Below, piece after piece: positions 34,933-51,840 of a stretch of 64,000 nucleotides of DNA. Position numbers and translations under genes: made by a program. This DNA comes from Perca fluviatilis. Its lineage: Eukaryota; Chordata; Actinopteri; Perciformes; Percidae. Every line of letters begins with the position of its first letter. The stretch's first letter is position 1. The stretch covers positions 18,458,005 through 18,522,004 of the forward strand of contig NC_053115.1 in assembly GCF_010015445.1 (NCBI RefSeq), in the 5' to 3' direction. Under the pieces are notes generated by a model. The model had not been told where the DNA came from, did not search any database, and worked only from the letters and a program-made list of their open reading frames with translations.

Positions 34933-35271
34933 TTAAAGCTATAGTGCGTAGTAATGACAACAACAATGTTGGTGCCTCCACATGATACAAGCATTCGGTG
35001 ACCGCGCACCACCCCTCCTCCACGCAGTTGCTTGTAACCAAGGAGGACAAGGAGGATTAAAAAAACATGGACTCTTAAGAAGAGGTAATTATCTTCACTC
35101 GAGTTTCTGCGCGGGAAGTCACCGGACGACACAATCTTCTGAACACAGCCATACAGAGAAATACAGAGAGAGTTTTGTGGAGCTGATAGTCTTAATTAGC
35201 TTTGCTTTTGGCAATGGCTTGAATGTAACAGAAGTTCATTAATATCAAAAAGTTACACACTAAAGCTTTAA
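34933..35271. mobile_element. MITE abutting the right end of family X
   Basis: Left ttaaagctatagtgcgtag and right ttacacactaaagctttaa are imperfect inverted repeats. The interior is about 300 bp and non-coding. It begins within the last bases of the 28757-34935 element, so one was inserted at the edge of the other. Confidence 0.75.
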
Positions 35272-36308
35272 ATCTCTTTATCTTTACATGTGCTGCCCTG
35301 CCTCAACTGTCACACGTTTGTACACATAAAAACTACTGTTTGTTACACAGTGAAGCGGCTGAACTGTTTGTAGTGAAAACTTGACTGGGGAAGCTGGAGA
35401 TTTCCGATGATCATATTTCAGGCACGTTTGGTGGTGAGACAGAAATCCATCACTCAAATGTCAAGCTGTAGCGGGAGTTTCATGGCATCACGTGCAGGCA
35501 TAGTCTTTCTACCTGTGTTCTGTTAGAACAAAATTAATTATTCAGCGCTTTAGTTAAGATAGAACCATGCAGACTTAACATTAGTGACGCAAAGTAGAGT
35601 AGAAACAATAGAAACAATAAAAGCTCTGCTTTATTTGTGAGGCTGCTCTTTTGATACAATAAATCAATGACCATAAAACAAGACAGATACAAACACAAGA
35701 CAAGACAGCTACTATTTAAGGCATATATTTACAGTTTGCTGTAAATCTCTAGAGCTAACAAGGACCATGCTCTCTGTACATCAAATTATTAAAATTGTTA
35801 ACACACTGGCAGATACTAATTACATGCTCAAAGGAAGTTAAAATTTAGCTGCAAAAAATTGTTGAGTAAAATCTCGATTTAATTTCTGGTTTGAGCAAAA
35901 ATGGGAAACATGATTATGTCCACTAATAAGTCATATTATGTAGAGCTACAGAAAGCTGTACATATTCTGAACAAAAAGGCAATCTACTTTGAATGGTGTT
36001 CACACAGTTATTTCTGTCCTCAGGGTAAAGACATCCCTCACACAGTGCAGTTATTCTCAGCTGCTGGACTGGAAGATGAATGATTATTCATACGGCTTGA
36101 GTATTGTACTACACACATTTAAACAGGCCCGTTTCACGTCTGTCTTCAATGTTTCTTCAGAAAATAATAAATAGACCAGAGCAAACAAAGCATTTCGCCT
36201 CCAAAAGTGATTAGGTTTGATCAGCCCAAAAAGGTTCACATTAGCTGTGTTGACCTGACTCGTTTCTTTCTTTCTTAAAAAAAAGATACATATACCATAA
36301 TAACATAT

Positions 36309-36310
36309 AC

Positions 36311-36401
<91 letters not shown>

Positions 36402-36404
36402 TTA
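36309..36404. repeat. (TA)n microsatellite followed by poly(T)
   Basis: About 75 bp of near-perfect TA/ATGT repeats, then a 20-base T run. Confidence 0.95.
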
Positions 36405-37350
36405 AAGTCTCGTACTGTTTTGATTGTTGAGCAGCCTGTTCTGGTATATTTTATAAAAATATTCTAGGAATACCTTAAAAAATATCTTGTAAATGCAATG
36501 TTATAAATTGTACATGTTATGAACTGAAGAGGCACATGATCCTGGAGGGAAACTGTTTTGTTTTACTCAAATAAATTTATTGATTCTTTGAGACATTAAA
36601 GGTTTGACTTAAAGAAAAAAAAATAGACACTGTTTAGTGCGCAATAAGATATTTTCATAGCTTCATTTTAATATTAGAATTACATTTACTTTTACATTTT
36701 TGGACAAATCCACATTATAATTGATCAAATTCAGGGTAAAATTCACCAAATGTCAGGCTCACTTTGTTTTGGGACAGGATGGGATGAAGAGGTCAGATAA
36801 CATACATCTCTGTGTGGAATGATTCAAGAATGAAAATGACCCAAATGCTCCTTTTTGACAGTCCAACAAATAAAGCAAATTAGCTTGTTATATTCACCTC
36901 TAATGGCAGCATGATAAAACCATCACTGCATACTCATTTATAAGCCATGGAGGGAAACACAGAAACATACAACAAATATTTGAAGATACCTTGTCAAACT
37001 AAGACAAAAACATAAACACATTTTCTCCTTTCAGCAAAAATATTTAGCACGGTCAAACCTTCAGCTGTGCATTTGTATCGCAAGTAGTCTACAACAGCAG
37101 CAAGTCACTCGAGTCTCACTCGATGAGTCAGAGAAAGTACCTACAGTTTCTCGTGGGTCCCGGATTTTGTCATGCTCGAGCATATTTGGCACTCATTCGA
37201 TTCCTAAATTGATTATAACAATCACAAAGTTAGGCCAAAGCAACCTGTATGCAAATACACAAAAATGTACAGATCAGACTCGTAGATGTACATCTCTGGT
37301 AGTGATCACCAGACAAAAACAAACCAGATAAAAAAAAAACACAAAATATT

Positions 37351-37352
<2 letters not shown>

Positions 37353-37386
<34 letters not shown>

Positions 37387-37519
37387 GAGATATTACAGTT
37401 ATATGATACTTTCAGTATTTGGACAGAGATCCATCTCATAGCATGGACAGGAAGTTGAGGTTTTACAATATGTCATTTATGATCTGTATTTTGTGAAGAT
37501 GATACAGAATCAATTAAGA

Positions 37520-37552
<33 letters not shown>
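37353..37552. repeat. (AAT)n and (GAT)n microsatellites
   Basis: Eleven AAT units at 37353-37385 and eleven GAT units at 37519-37552, separated by unique sequence. Confidence 0.95.
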
Positions 37553-38506
37553 AAACCACAGATGAAGATGTGTAGCACTATGGTGAAAAACGTATTGCTG
37601 GCCTTTCCTTCTGTCCTTACTATATTCTTGTAATCTGACTTACGTTACACATTTTTAGTAGTTTTAGAAATTAGAAAAGTATGTAAAAAAAAAACTGAAA
37701 TCTCTGAAAGGAATTTTGTTTTCACATTCTTGAGCACTATGAGAATAAATAGCAGCTGATGAGGAATCGTGGAGTGCACTGTAGACACATTCCATTATAA
37801 TGACAAACATACTGTAATCTTTACTCCTAATTAACATTAAATGTCACAGAACATACTGTTCATGATTGAACACCTTTTCAGTCTTTCAGTCACACTGAGT
37901 TTGGCTATTCTCACTGCATCTCCTAAACCACTGAACAGATTTTTAAGATCATGGACCATGTAATCTTAAAAAATTATGACTTATTCAATTTAAATGTCAA
38001 CAACCACAAAGGAATAGATAAAAATTAAGATAAGTTTGGATATTTGCTTTCTTGCCAAGATTCAATGAGATGATTTATACCACTCTCATTATGTGCCATC
38101 CCCCGCCCCTCCTGAGCTCACTTAATCATCTTCTTATCCAACTCAGCAAGAAAGCAGATATGCATGTCTCCCAAAATTTCAAAACATTCCTTTAAACAGA
38201 CATAATTTAAAAACACAGTATGATGTAAAACAATCAGTAGTTGGCACTTTTTTTGTGTATGAAACCACTTTGACTAAAGCCCATTTCAACTTGGTCAGTC
38301 TTAAAACTTTCAACAGGCGGCATTTTTTATTTATATTTTTTCAGGCCACCCTCATAAACAGCAATGAAAATGTTTCTCCAGCTTGAATATGAAAGGCACT
38401 GTGAGAAATGTCTTTAAATGGACTTAATGGCGGTAATGTTAGTACAGTAAACACAGAGCAAGCCCTTTTGTTAAACAACCCGTTCAATAAATTCAGTTTG
38501 GGGAAC

Positions 38507-38827
38507 TTAAAGGAATACGCCACCGTTTGTTGAAATAGTTCTTATCACGGTCTACCCTGGCTGTAGATAGGTGGGCCAACGCATTTATTGTCTCAGTGCA
38601 AGTAATTACGTTGTTTTTTTTGTCTTTTGTTGGCTCACTTTAACTCACAACATGCTAACCGGCAACATAGGATTCCATTCACTACGCTAAGCTAACTAGC
38701 GGTGGTGCTGCCGGTGTTGCACCGGACCAAAACAATGCATGCACAAAAAATGCATTGGCCCACCTATGTACAGCTAGGGGAGACCATGATAAGCCCTATT
38801 TCAACAAACTGTGGCATATCCCTTTAA
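38507..38827. mobile_element. MITE with TTAAAGGAATACGCCACCG ends
   Basis: Left ttaaaggaatacgccaccgt and right gtggcatatccctttaa, with tttgttgaaatag / ctatttcaacaaact next to them, form inverted repeats of about 32 bp. It is a very common teleost MITE form. Non-coding. Confidence 0.85.
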
Positions 38828-41800
38828 TGACAGGATAGGTTATCTCGACTTGTTGCTCCTTGCCCCGCAGAATCACACCCATCAGCAGTGCTTATTAATT
38901 TCACATACCCCTGTGTATATTACGCCTTGAGCATAAACACTGAAGGAGATAGCATCCACTCTGAGCCAATCACAATGATTTATGGGATTAGAGCGACACT
39001 TATTTTAACTGAAGTGCAATGAAATCACATGAGCATTTTTTGAAAAACAATTACCACATCTATTTATTTTAATTATTAATCAGTAAACACAGGAGTATGT
39101 GGTAATGATGCCGTAATACCTGTTAACTGCTATTGGTGGTGGTGAGGTTACTGCGTTATAACAAAGATTGGTAACACATTTCAACATGGATTTTTTTTTT
39201 TTTTTAAATGACCATAAAACCACATGTAACTATATTCTGAGAAATTAGATGAAACTCTTTCTGATTCCTGTACGAAACATCACCACAGGTTTGAAAATTG
39301 AAAATAAAATTTAATTTAAGTACTGGCAATGGTCACCCACTGTATGGCACCTTTAATGTGAGTTTAAGAAAACACAGTGTCTGACAATCAAGAACATTTC
39401 TTTTGTACTTTCATAACTGAAATTGTACTATGACGACTGAAAAGTAAACATCGTACCTGAATTAAAAATAAGACTGCTGATTCACAGAAGAACAGGCGAT
39501 TAAATACATTAAGCCCACAGCTCTATAGACTATTTCAATTTCACACTTCACACATTAGTCTGATTTAGGTCGACAAAACAATAATTCACCTATTATTGCA
39601 AAAATGTAAACATCCTTCCATTGTATCATGACAATATCTTTGCAAATACAGTCAAAAATGTCTGCTAAAAGTCGGCCTTCTTGTTATAGAAGAGACTTTC
39701 TCTTTTTAAATGTCATATTAAAGTATGACGATCAAACAAAAATACAAACTATTAACTTTTGATTTTGGAGTGGTTTAAAGCTTCTGCGTTGGGAAACAAA
39801 AACTTTTACATTATTGTTACCATCAAACAAGTAGCACTGAAAGGATTCGTTTATCTCTCACTTACGGAGTAACTAATTTGCATTTGCAAGGCTTTTCTTG
39901 CTTTTTAACATCAGTGTAAATGGAATACTTTGAGGTTTTGGATTGCTGGTCAGACAAAACAAGACAATTTGAAGATATGGCCTTGAGATCAGGAAAATTG
40001 TGAGGGGCCTTCTATAGACCAAACATTAATCGTTAGATGCTGTCCTACAAACACATCAATAAAAGTAGTGAATTGCAGATACCTTTTATCACATATCTAA
40101 AAAGACCACATTATAAATTGATTATTTGAGTCTGGGAAGAATTGATTCATCTACAATTTTGATAAATGGTTGCTTGTAAAAGTAACTTTTTAAAGTAAAA
40201 ATGTTTTATACAATTGGAAATTTTATATCTTTGAATTTTAGACAAAACGAGATGGCCCCATGGGCTGTAGGAAATTGGTGTGCACTTTCTGACGTTTTAT
40301 TGACTGACCAGTTTTGGTTTCATTAAAAAAAGAATTGAAAATCATAAAATGAAAAATATATCATACCTAAAGAATAACAAATTTATAGTAACAGTAGTGG
40401 ATTTTGCAAGTTTGAACTGTATCTAGCTTTCCTCTGACAGCATTTCACAGTTTTATATAATTCAAAATGAAATATGTAAATAAAATATATGTAATGTAAA
40501 ATAAATATCTACATAGCACCCAACACAAGCAACCATCACAAACTTGAAGCGTTTTTTTTTTTTTTTTTTTGCACAAATTAATTTGAAGAAATCATCTTTG
40601 ATTTGCACCTCATGTCACACAGAAGCCAAAAAATCCTCCTTAGTAGAAGTTAAGAATTTGTATTTGCGTCCTATATTGATCTCCAGATTGAATGCTCCGT
40701 TAAAAAAAAAAAACTACAGCTAAATGCCACAATCTGTAAATCTAGAACATTTGGCCTTCATCCATCAGCTGAAAATATTACGTCGATATGAGTGCTTAAC
40801 AAAAAGATGACAGCATCCATGGGCCTGTGCTTCTGTTACCTCTCCTACCAGACAGTTTGTCGAGAAAACAGTGGATGAAATGAAATATTGGCCAAATTAA
40901 ACACTCTCTTAAATGGTACGTTATATATTTCTACTGCTCAGACATAATTTCAGAAGAACAAAACAATGGTACTTCTATTAGCAATTAACAATATGGTAAA
41001 AGATCTGACATCGCATAGGTTCAAACACATACATTTTCATTTTGACAAGTACCTTAGTATTTACATGTAGCAGCATAAAACCACCCTGGCTGTGATTATC
41101 AGACTACAAGATTACCTTTCTTATATCTCACTCCAAAATGGCTGTCGATGTGGATGAGGTGGAATGTGCAGTTTTTGTTGTTTTAATTTATCCTTTAAAA
41201 GTTGATTACTTTTTCTTCTTCTTTTTTTTAAGGTTGTCTACCGACCATTATTACCTAATGCCTTTATGTCATATTGTGTTCTACAAATCCTAATGGCACG
41301 TTTGATTTTATTCATCATACAGTTTGCAAATAAGTTTTGGCACTTAAAATATAAATACAGTCTTTCAATTTTTTTTTTTTAAATATAATTAAGCACAGTT
41401 ATAACAGTAATACACCAGTGTCCAGTGATAATTTGATGTGAAACCTTCATCTCCATATTACCAACTGGATTACAAAAAGCTGGTCATCACATGGAAACAC
41501 AAAATGATTACAATTAAAAATAAAAGAATAAATAAATAAATAAATATCTGACTACAGTTGATAAATAGCCATACAAAAATCTTCACTTTGTGACCCTTTA
41601 AAAACAGACCATTCACACCAGATAACTGACAAATTAAAGATTCAGCACTTTTTATGTGAGGTTATAGCTTAATGCCACTATTTGAGGTTGTTGATGTCAC
41701 CATCAAAACATGTAAGTAAATCCTATCTACGATGCTGACTAAAAATCTCAATGAAATATTTGGCCCCCTGCTTTTGGTAAAAAGGACACAGTCGAACCTG

Positions 41801-42809
41801 TGGCTCCAGTGGAGTGGGAGTAGAGACAAAGAGCATTTCAGTGGCCCAAAAAGTCAAAAGTGCAACGTGACAAGCGTAAACCGCGTAAACTGCATGGACC
41901 TCCTGCAGGTCTGGGACGATGTGCAGGAGGTGTGATCTGAAATGATATGCTACTTTTTTATTTGCTGCATGTGGATAGGAGGGAGCCAAAGCTCATTTAA
42001 TCCATGTGTGCTACTTTTACCATCATTCAGTTTAGTATAATTCTGCAAATATCACCATCTTTTCTGTTCATCTAATTCCATTTTTCTTGGACTGGACGAA
42101 ACCATTCCCTAAAGTATGATAAAATACAATTCCATAGGATTGTGTGCAAAATGCTCTATAGGCATATAGTAACAAATAATGATCTATTCTACTAGCCACT
42201 ATTACACTAAGATGCTTATGATGACGTATGAATATTGGCCAGTATCTTGCAGGAACCATTGACCTTCCTTCATGCCCCTTCAGCTACTCAACTTCTTCTG
42301 TAACAAGGGTCTAATATTTGACTCTCATAGCATTTAAGTAGTAGTAAAAAAACAAAAAAAGAAAAAACACATGGATGTAGATTAACTAAATGATAGAAAC
42401 TATAAGAAATGTCTAAGTGAAGATGGGTTTATGAATAAAAATTTGCTAATACCGTATGGCAATGACTGATTCCACTGAAAACAGAGGTCTCTGCTCCAAG
42501 TCATAGCTAAGCATAAAGTCATATATATCTACTGTATATATGATTTTATGCTTATATATAAATATCCATATATCCAACAGTATTTGCAGCAAAAACTGCC
42601 AATTTCTTGAGAGAGCTTCACACCACATATCTAATAAATAACACAGAATAAAATGGCAAATTCTCCTCAGATGTTTCTCATATCCTTTTATATGCACAGA
42701 TTAGGTACCTGTACTGTATTAGTCAGCCCGACAGTTGAATGGATGGATGACAGTGAAGGGTCCAGTGTGCTCATCTGTCTTCATTGTTCCTCTTCAGTTT
42801 GAACACCGT

Positions 42810-48174
<5,365 letters not shown>

Positions 48175-48325
48175 AGCTTCAGCAGGCCAGCTGAAACCTG
48201 TCATGGAAGGGAACATCATCACCACTGCTAATAACAATATCCACAATGCAATGCCAGTTATCCAACTCAGACAACACAACACTGAACATCCAACTTCAGG
48301 GAACAGCCACACAAAAACTTCTTAC

Positions 48326-48451
48326 TCAGTCCAGGCCATCGGTGTAAAGGGATTCACGTATCAATCCCAGGATCTTCGACTGGGCATCGTCGTCACTAGC
48401 CATTTAGTTTGTTGGACTGACATCTTCAAGAGAAGCATCATGTTCTCCCCC
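48326..48451 (-). promoter_or_regulatory. Probable frs3 5' UTR exon with a 25-codon uORF
   Basis: Bounded by an acceptor (tggtttcag before 48451) and a strong donor (CTGA|gtaaga after 48326), 152 bases upstream of the frs3 coding ATG on the same strand. Inside, an ATG at 48403 opens a frame of 25 codons starting MASDDDAQSKILGLIRESLY, whose TGA stop is exactly the last three exon bases. If spliced to the frs3 coding exon it would be a uORF. No acceptor for the coding exon was fixed; ctgaag just before the ATG (48174) or one further upstream could serve. Confidence 0.5.
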
Positions 48452-48479
48452 CTGAAACCACAACAACATTAAGGTTTAG

Positions 48480-48960
48480 ACATAGAACTTTTGTGTCAAT
48501 CCATACATTCCCCAAATATCAAATACAAATGTTGGTCATTTTAGCAGAAATATAGGTGGAGTCAGGGCATCACGGTGACTTGAACATGTTATCCTTCCTC
48601 TTTCTGCCCTTAATTTCTGGTAACTCTCTACTAGTCTATATCGACAATGTTTCATTTACGGGATTGTTCCGGTGCCGCTGGTGGTTTGGCCAGATGTCCC
48701 TCATTATCAGCCGGATGTCCCTCACCTTCCGCTTTCTTTGTGATGGCATTCTAAACTCCGGGTCGATTCGGTTAACATCCTCCGAGCTATAACCGGCAAT
48801 CAAATATATTTATCTTTTTTTAAAAGATGCCCAAGACGAGTGTGATTGGTTTAACAAAATGCCAATAAACCAGAGCACGTTTTTCTCCTATCCAGGAATG
48901 TTGTGTGGACTAGCTAGACTTTCCTCCGCAGCGCTGTGGAGATAGGTCTGGCTATGCAGG
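48480..48960. repeat. Dispersed repeat fragments upstream of frs3
   Basis: At 48828-48960, gcccaagacgagtgtgattg then cctccgcagcgctgtggaga is a widespread teleost repeat. A shorter piece of the same family is at 53210-53275 (gcccaagacgattgtgattg). Non-coding. Confidence 0.6.
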
Positions 48961-50094
48961 ACTACATCTCTACTATCAAATCTCAAGACAAAATTTCAGA
49001 AAAGCTGTATTATTTCATTCAGAACACAAGAGAAAATAAGAGTTTACTTGCAAAGCTAAATAATTTTTTTTCTTGAATATTCTGTTCTTGTGATCATTGG
49101 GAGCCTAAATCATAATCACGATTACATTTCGATTAATTGCACAGCACTAACCAATTCAGTATATTTAGTGTATTTGTAGTTCCACAACATATGGCATCCA
49201 AATTTAAACTGTGCACTGTATTGGCTGATAACCTGAGTTGAGGTACCACCCAATCAGGAGAGAAAAAGTTAGACTGGTGTTAAAGTTAGACTCCCTAGTT
49301 GAAAAGCTAGTAAGTGGACCTTTGAGTTGAGATTATTTTGGTGCACATCTCCATGTACAATCACAAATAACCAAGATGAAATACAACAAATTATTACAGA
49401 ATAATATAACAATTAAAGAAATAGTACAGTGAATTTCCTGTATAGTTATTACTGGAAATCACAAACTATGCATATGCATCTTCAGATCAGGAGTGAAAAG
49501 TAAACACAGAACAGAACAAATATTTAAAAAAAAAAAATCTTACACATCTGTGCATTGAGCTATAGAAAGTAAACACAAAACAACACCTCCTGTTTCTTGT
49601 GCTCACATCTGCACCAGTGATCATCCTGTCATTTCTGCAACTTGTCACACTTACACAGCCCTACAAACACATTTCAGATCAACACCGCCGCATTATGTGT
49701 GCTCTAACCTGGGCCTCCACATCTGACTGGAGATGCCAGTCTGGACTCCACACCACCAATTCACAGATACCTTAAATCAAAGTAAAAAAAGAAAAGAAAA
49801 AAGAGCTAGGCTACATTACACACAATGTCATACAACCCAGTGATTGAATGGGCTTTCCCTCCATCTGGGCTATTTACAGCAGACAAATCACTGCCTTTTG
49901 CTCAATTAGCCAAGCCGACGCAGAGCCCCCCAAAACAAGCAGACAGCGAGGCTTCATCTGCCCCGTCAATGTGCAAAGACTTCAGCTCAGCCACTGTGAA
50001 ACCAGGACACTGACACTAAATGCACAACGACACGGTTCAATGACCATTTGTTCTCATTGGTGTGAGGATACAATAGCGTGAGCACATATAGCAG
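48961..50094. other. Unassigned 5' flank or first intron of frs3
   Basis: No repeat family or exon was firmly recognised. A short fragment near 49120 resembles the atcgcaat/attaattgcacagc end of the hAT type found at 31318-32418. Confidence 0.4.
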
Positions 50095-50169
50095 TCAGGA
50101 CGACAGCGATGGTTTGCTACTCACATGTCTGGCACGGATTATTTTTTTTTGTATCAGCCCTAATGCGAA

Positions 50170-50480
50170 ATGAGCATTGAGACTGCGATTAGTTATCTGC
50201 GGCGGCTGCTGCTGGTAGCGGGATGTGGCACATGCACGGCAGAGACGTGGATAAAAGATGCGGTGAGAGCAGAAAAAAATGTTATTTTTTTTCCTCCTAT
50301 TACGCCCCCTACTGCAGCACGGGCCTCTGCCTGTATGACATTTCCCAAGCAGCTGGGGTGAGAGTTCACCGCCAGACAACGAGGCTGAGAAAAGCGACAA
50401 GAAGGTAAGAAACGCTGGAGGACCAGAGAGGAAAGGTGTGCCTGGCTGACGGACGGGGAGGGGCAAAAACCCCACTGAAC
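50170..50480 (-). promoter_or_regulatory. Candidate GC-rich promoter or first-exon region for frs3
   Basis: A locally GC-richer patch (ggcggctgctgctggtagcg, cgggcctctgcctg, acggacggggaggggcaaaa) within AT-rich DNA, upstream of the frs3 5' UTR exon. There is no decisive TATA or initiator. Called only from composition and position. Confidence 0.25.
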
Positions 50481-50654
50481 TGGGAGGGGAAAGCATCACT
50501 ATCCGTGATCTGTAAATTTTCCCATCAATGTGTGTGCATATGGCTCCCCCCCCCGCCCCCCCCCAGTGTAGCCATTAAAGTCCTCCTCCACTCAAAATTA
50601 TGTTCTGCTTATATGCCTACTTCTTTGATATTCACTGTATGTGTTTGACAAACA

Positions 50655-50870
50655 GCTGTTTTCACATTCACCCTCTGTGTTCACTTTAAATGAATAGTTG
50701 TTGGAAATATGCTAATTGGTTCCTTACTGGGAATTAGCAGATTAATACCACTTTCATCTCTACTGTAAATGAAGAAACCGCTAGAAAGTTGTGTAGCTTA
50801 GCATAAAGTTACTGGAAACAGGAGAAACTGCTAGCCTGGCTCTGTCCAAAGTGGTGGAAATGGATGAAAA
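50655..50870 (+). repeat. Dispersed teleost repeat (ctagcctggctctgtccaaag type)
   Basis: Contains gtgtagcttagcataaagtt, actggaaacaggagaaactg and ctagcctggctctgtccaaa, the familiar body of a DNA-transposon-derived repeat in percomorph fish. A decayed piece of its other part may be at 38055-38100. Confidence 0.6.
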
Positions 50871-51029
50871 GTACATTTACATAAAAGGGAATAAGGGATC
50901 GATCCGATTTTTTGAAGTGGGGTTGCTGTATGAGCAGGCTACTTGTTGAGGAGGGTTCAGTTTTAAAGTTTGATTGCCATCATCATGGGGTAGGTAGGCT
51001 ATCGGTCAGAATGCATGAGTGAGTCACAG

Positions 51030-51460
51030 AGAAGTTCAGTCCATTCAACAAAGATTTATTTAACAAAATGGTGAGGCAAACGATAATGGATAACGTAACA
51101 GACACATGGGATGGAGAATCTGGAAGAAACAAATAGAAATCAAAACTTAACAGTCAATATTCTAACATGTTCATCATAAAGAAAGGAGATAAATACAGCT
51201 GTCACACAAATATCAAACACGTTAGCAAACAATAAGTGCAACATAAACCTCATCTTACTAGCTGCTGCCCCATGTGAAGGTGGATAAGAGACTGACTGAG
51301 AGGGAGTGCAGTCTTAAATAAGGAGTGAACAGGTGAACTCAATCAGGTAATTAAGGTGGAAACAAGAGCCAATCAGTGGTGAAGACATGGGGGGGGAAAG
51401 GAAGTGAGGTACAGGAAGTGAGGTAGGTGAGGAAAGCAAGTGCCAAAATAAGATAAAAAA
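51030..51460 (-). mobile_element. Possible solo LTR, minus strand
   Basis: On the minus strand a TATA-like taaatac/ttaaga region (about 51320) is followed some 250 bases on by AATAAA (about 51060), an LTR-like arrangement with acaggtgaactcaatcaggt repeats typical of fish gypsy LTRs. Neither terminal TG/CA nor a target duplication was confirmed. Confidence 0.3.
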
Positions 51461-51464
51461 TAAG

Positions 51465-51501
51465 GATGGTTCGGAGTAATTTACCCTTACTCCGAACCAT
51501 C
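51465..51501. repeat. 37-bp hairpin of back-to-back transposon ends
   Basis: GATGGTTCGGAGTAA, spacer ttaccc, and its reverse complement. The arm matches a common teleost hAT-type terminal sequence. Two termini with almost nothing between them suggest an extreme internal deletion. Confidence 0.85.
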
Positions 51502-51659
51502 ACTTTAAGTACACTACTTATCCTAGTCAGTCAGTATTACCTACAGTAGGTGGCGGTTGTCACACCCTGAGTTTGGAGAAGCAGACAGGAGGAACGGAAG
51601 CTAAGCATAAAACATACCGCTGTGGATGGGGACAGAAGCTAAACTTATTTTAGCCAAAT

Positions 51660-51840
51660 AAAAAAAGGCCCAAATATTTTTACTTTTGGTAGTTTAAGTA
51701 TATTGTAATGCAAATACTTTTGTACTTTTACTTAAGTAAAATTTTGAATCCAGGACTTTAACCTACAGACTAAAAGAGTATTGCTATTTTTACTTAAGTA
51801 AAAAAATCTGAGTACTTGCCAAAAGTAACACTTACAAAGA
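51660..51840. repeat. Second copy of the ACTTAAGTAAAAGTA-type repeat
   Basis: Carries acttttacttaagtaaaatt and tttacttaagtaaaaaaatc blocks, as at 5452-5640. Confidence 0.55.

Larger units (their letters stand above)
28757..34935. mobile_element. Family X DNA transposon split by an LTR retroelement
   Basis: The left end agcacccatattat and right end cataatatgggcact are inverted repeats; the same ends bound the short element at 45155-45540. Left part 28757-29322 and right part 34215-34935 add up to about 1.29 kb once the LTR element is removed. The rejoined junction matches the intact sequence of the related copy near 6700. Family not classified. Confidence 0.7.
35272..42809. other. AT-rich noncoding block downstream of frs3
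   Basis: No coding exon was recognised on either strand. Contents: (TA)n 36309-36384 plus a T-tract, (AAT)n 37353-37385, (GAT)n 37519-37552, one MITE (38507-38827), and many T or A tracts. Apart from these it is much poorer in recognisable transposons than the rest of the window. It could include a long frs3 3' UTR or intergenic regulatory DNA; nothing in the sequence decides this. Confidence 0.5.

Noticed and set aside
36309..36384. TA tract as a replication origin or matrix attachment site
   Set aside because: A plain (TA)n microsatellite is enough to explain it, and nothing else supports a functional site.
50095..50499. 134-codon minus-strand ORF as a gene
   Set aside because: No domain, low-complexity Ser/Pro/Leu start, and it overlaps the candidate promoter region. 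Composition alone explains the open frame.
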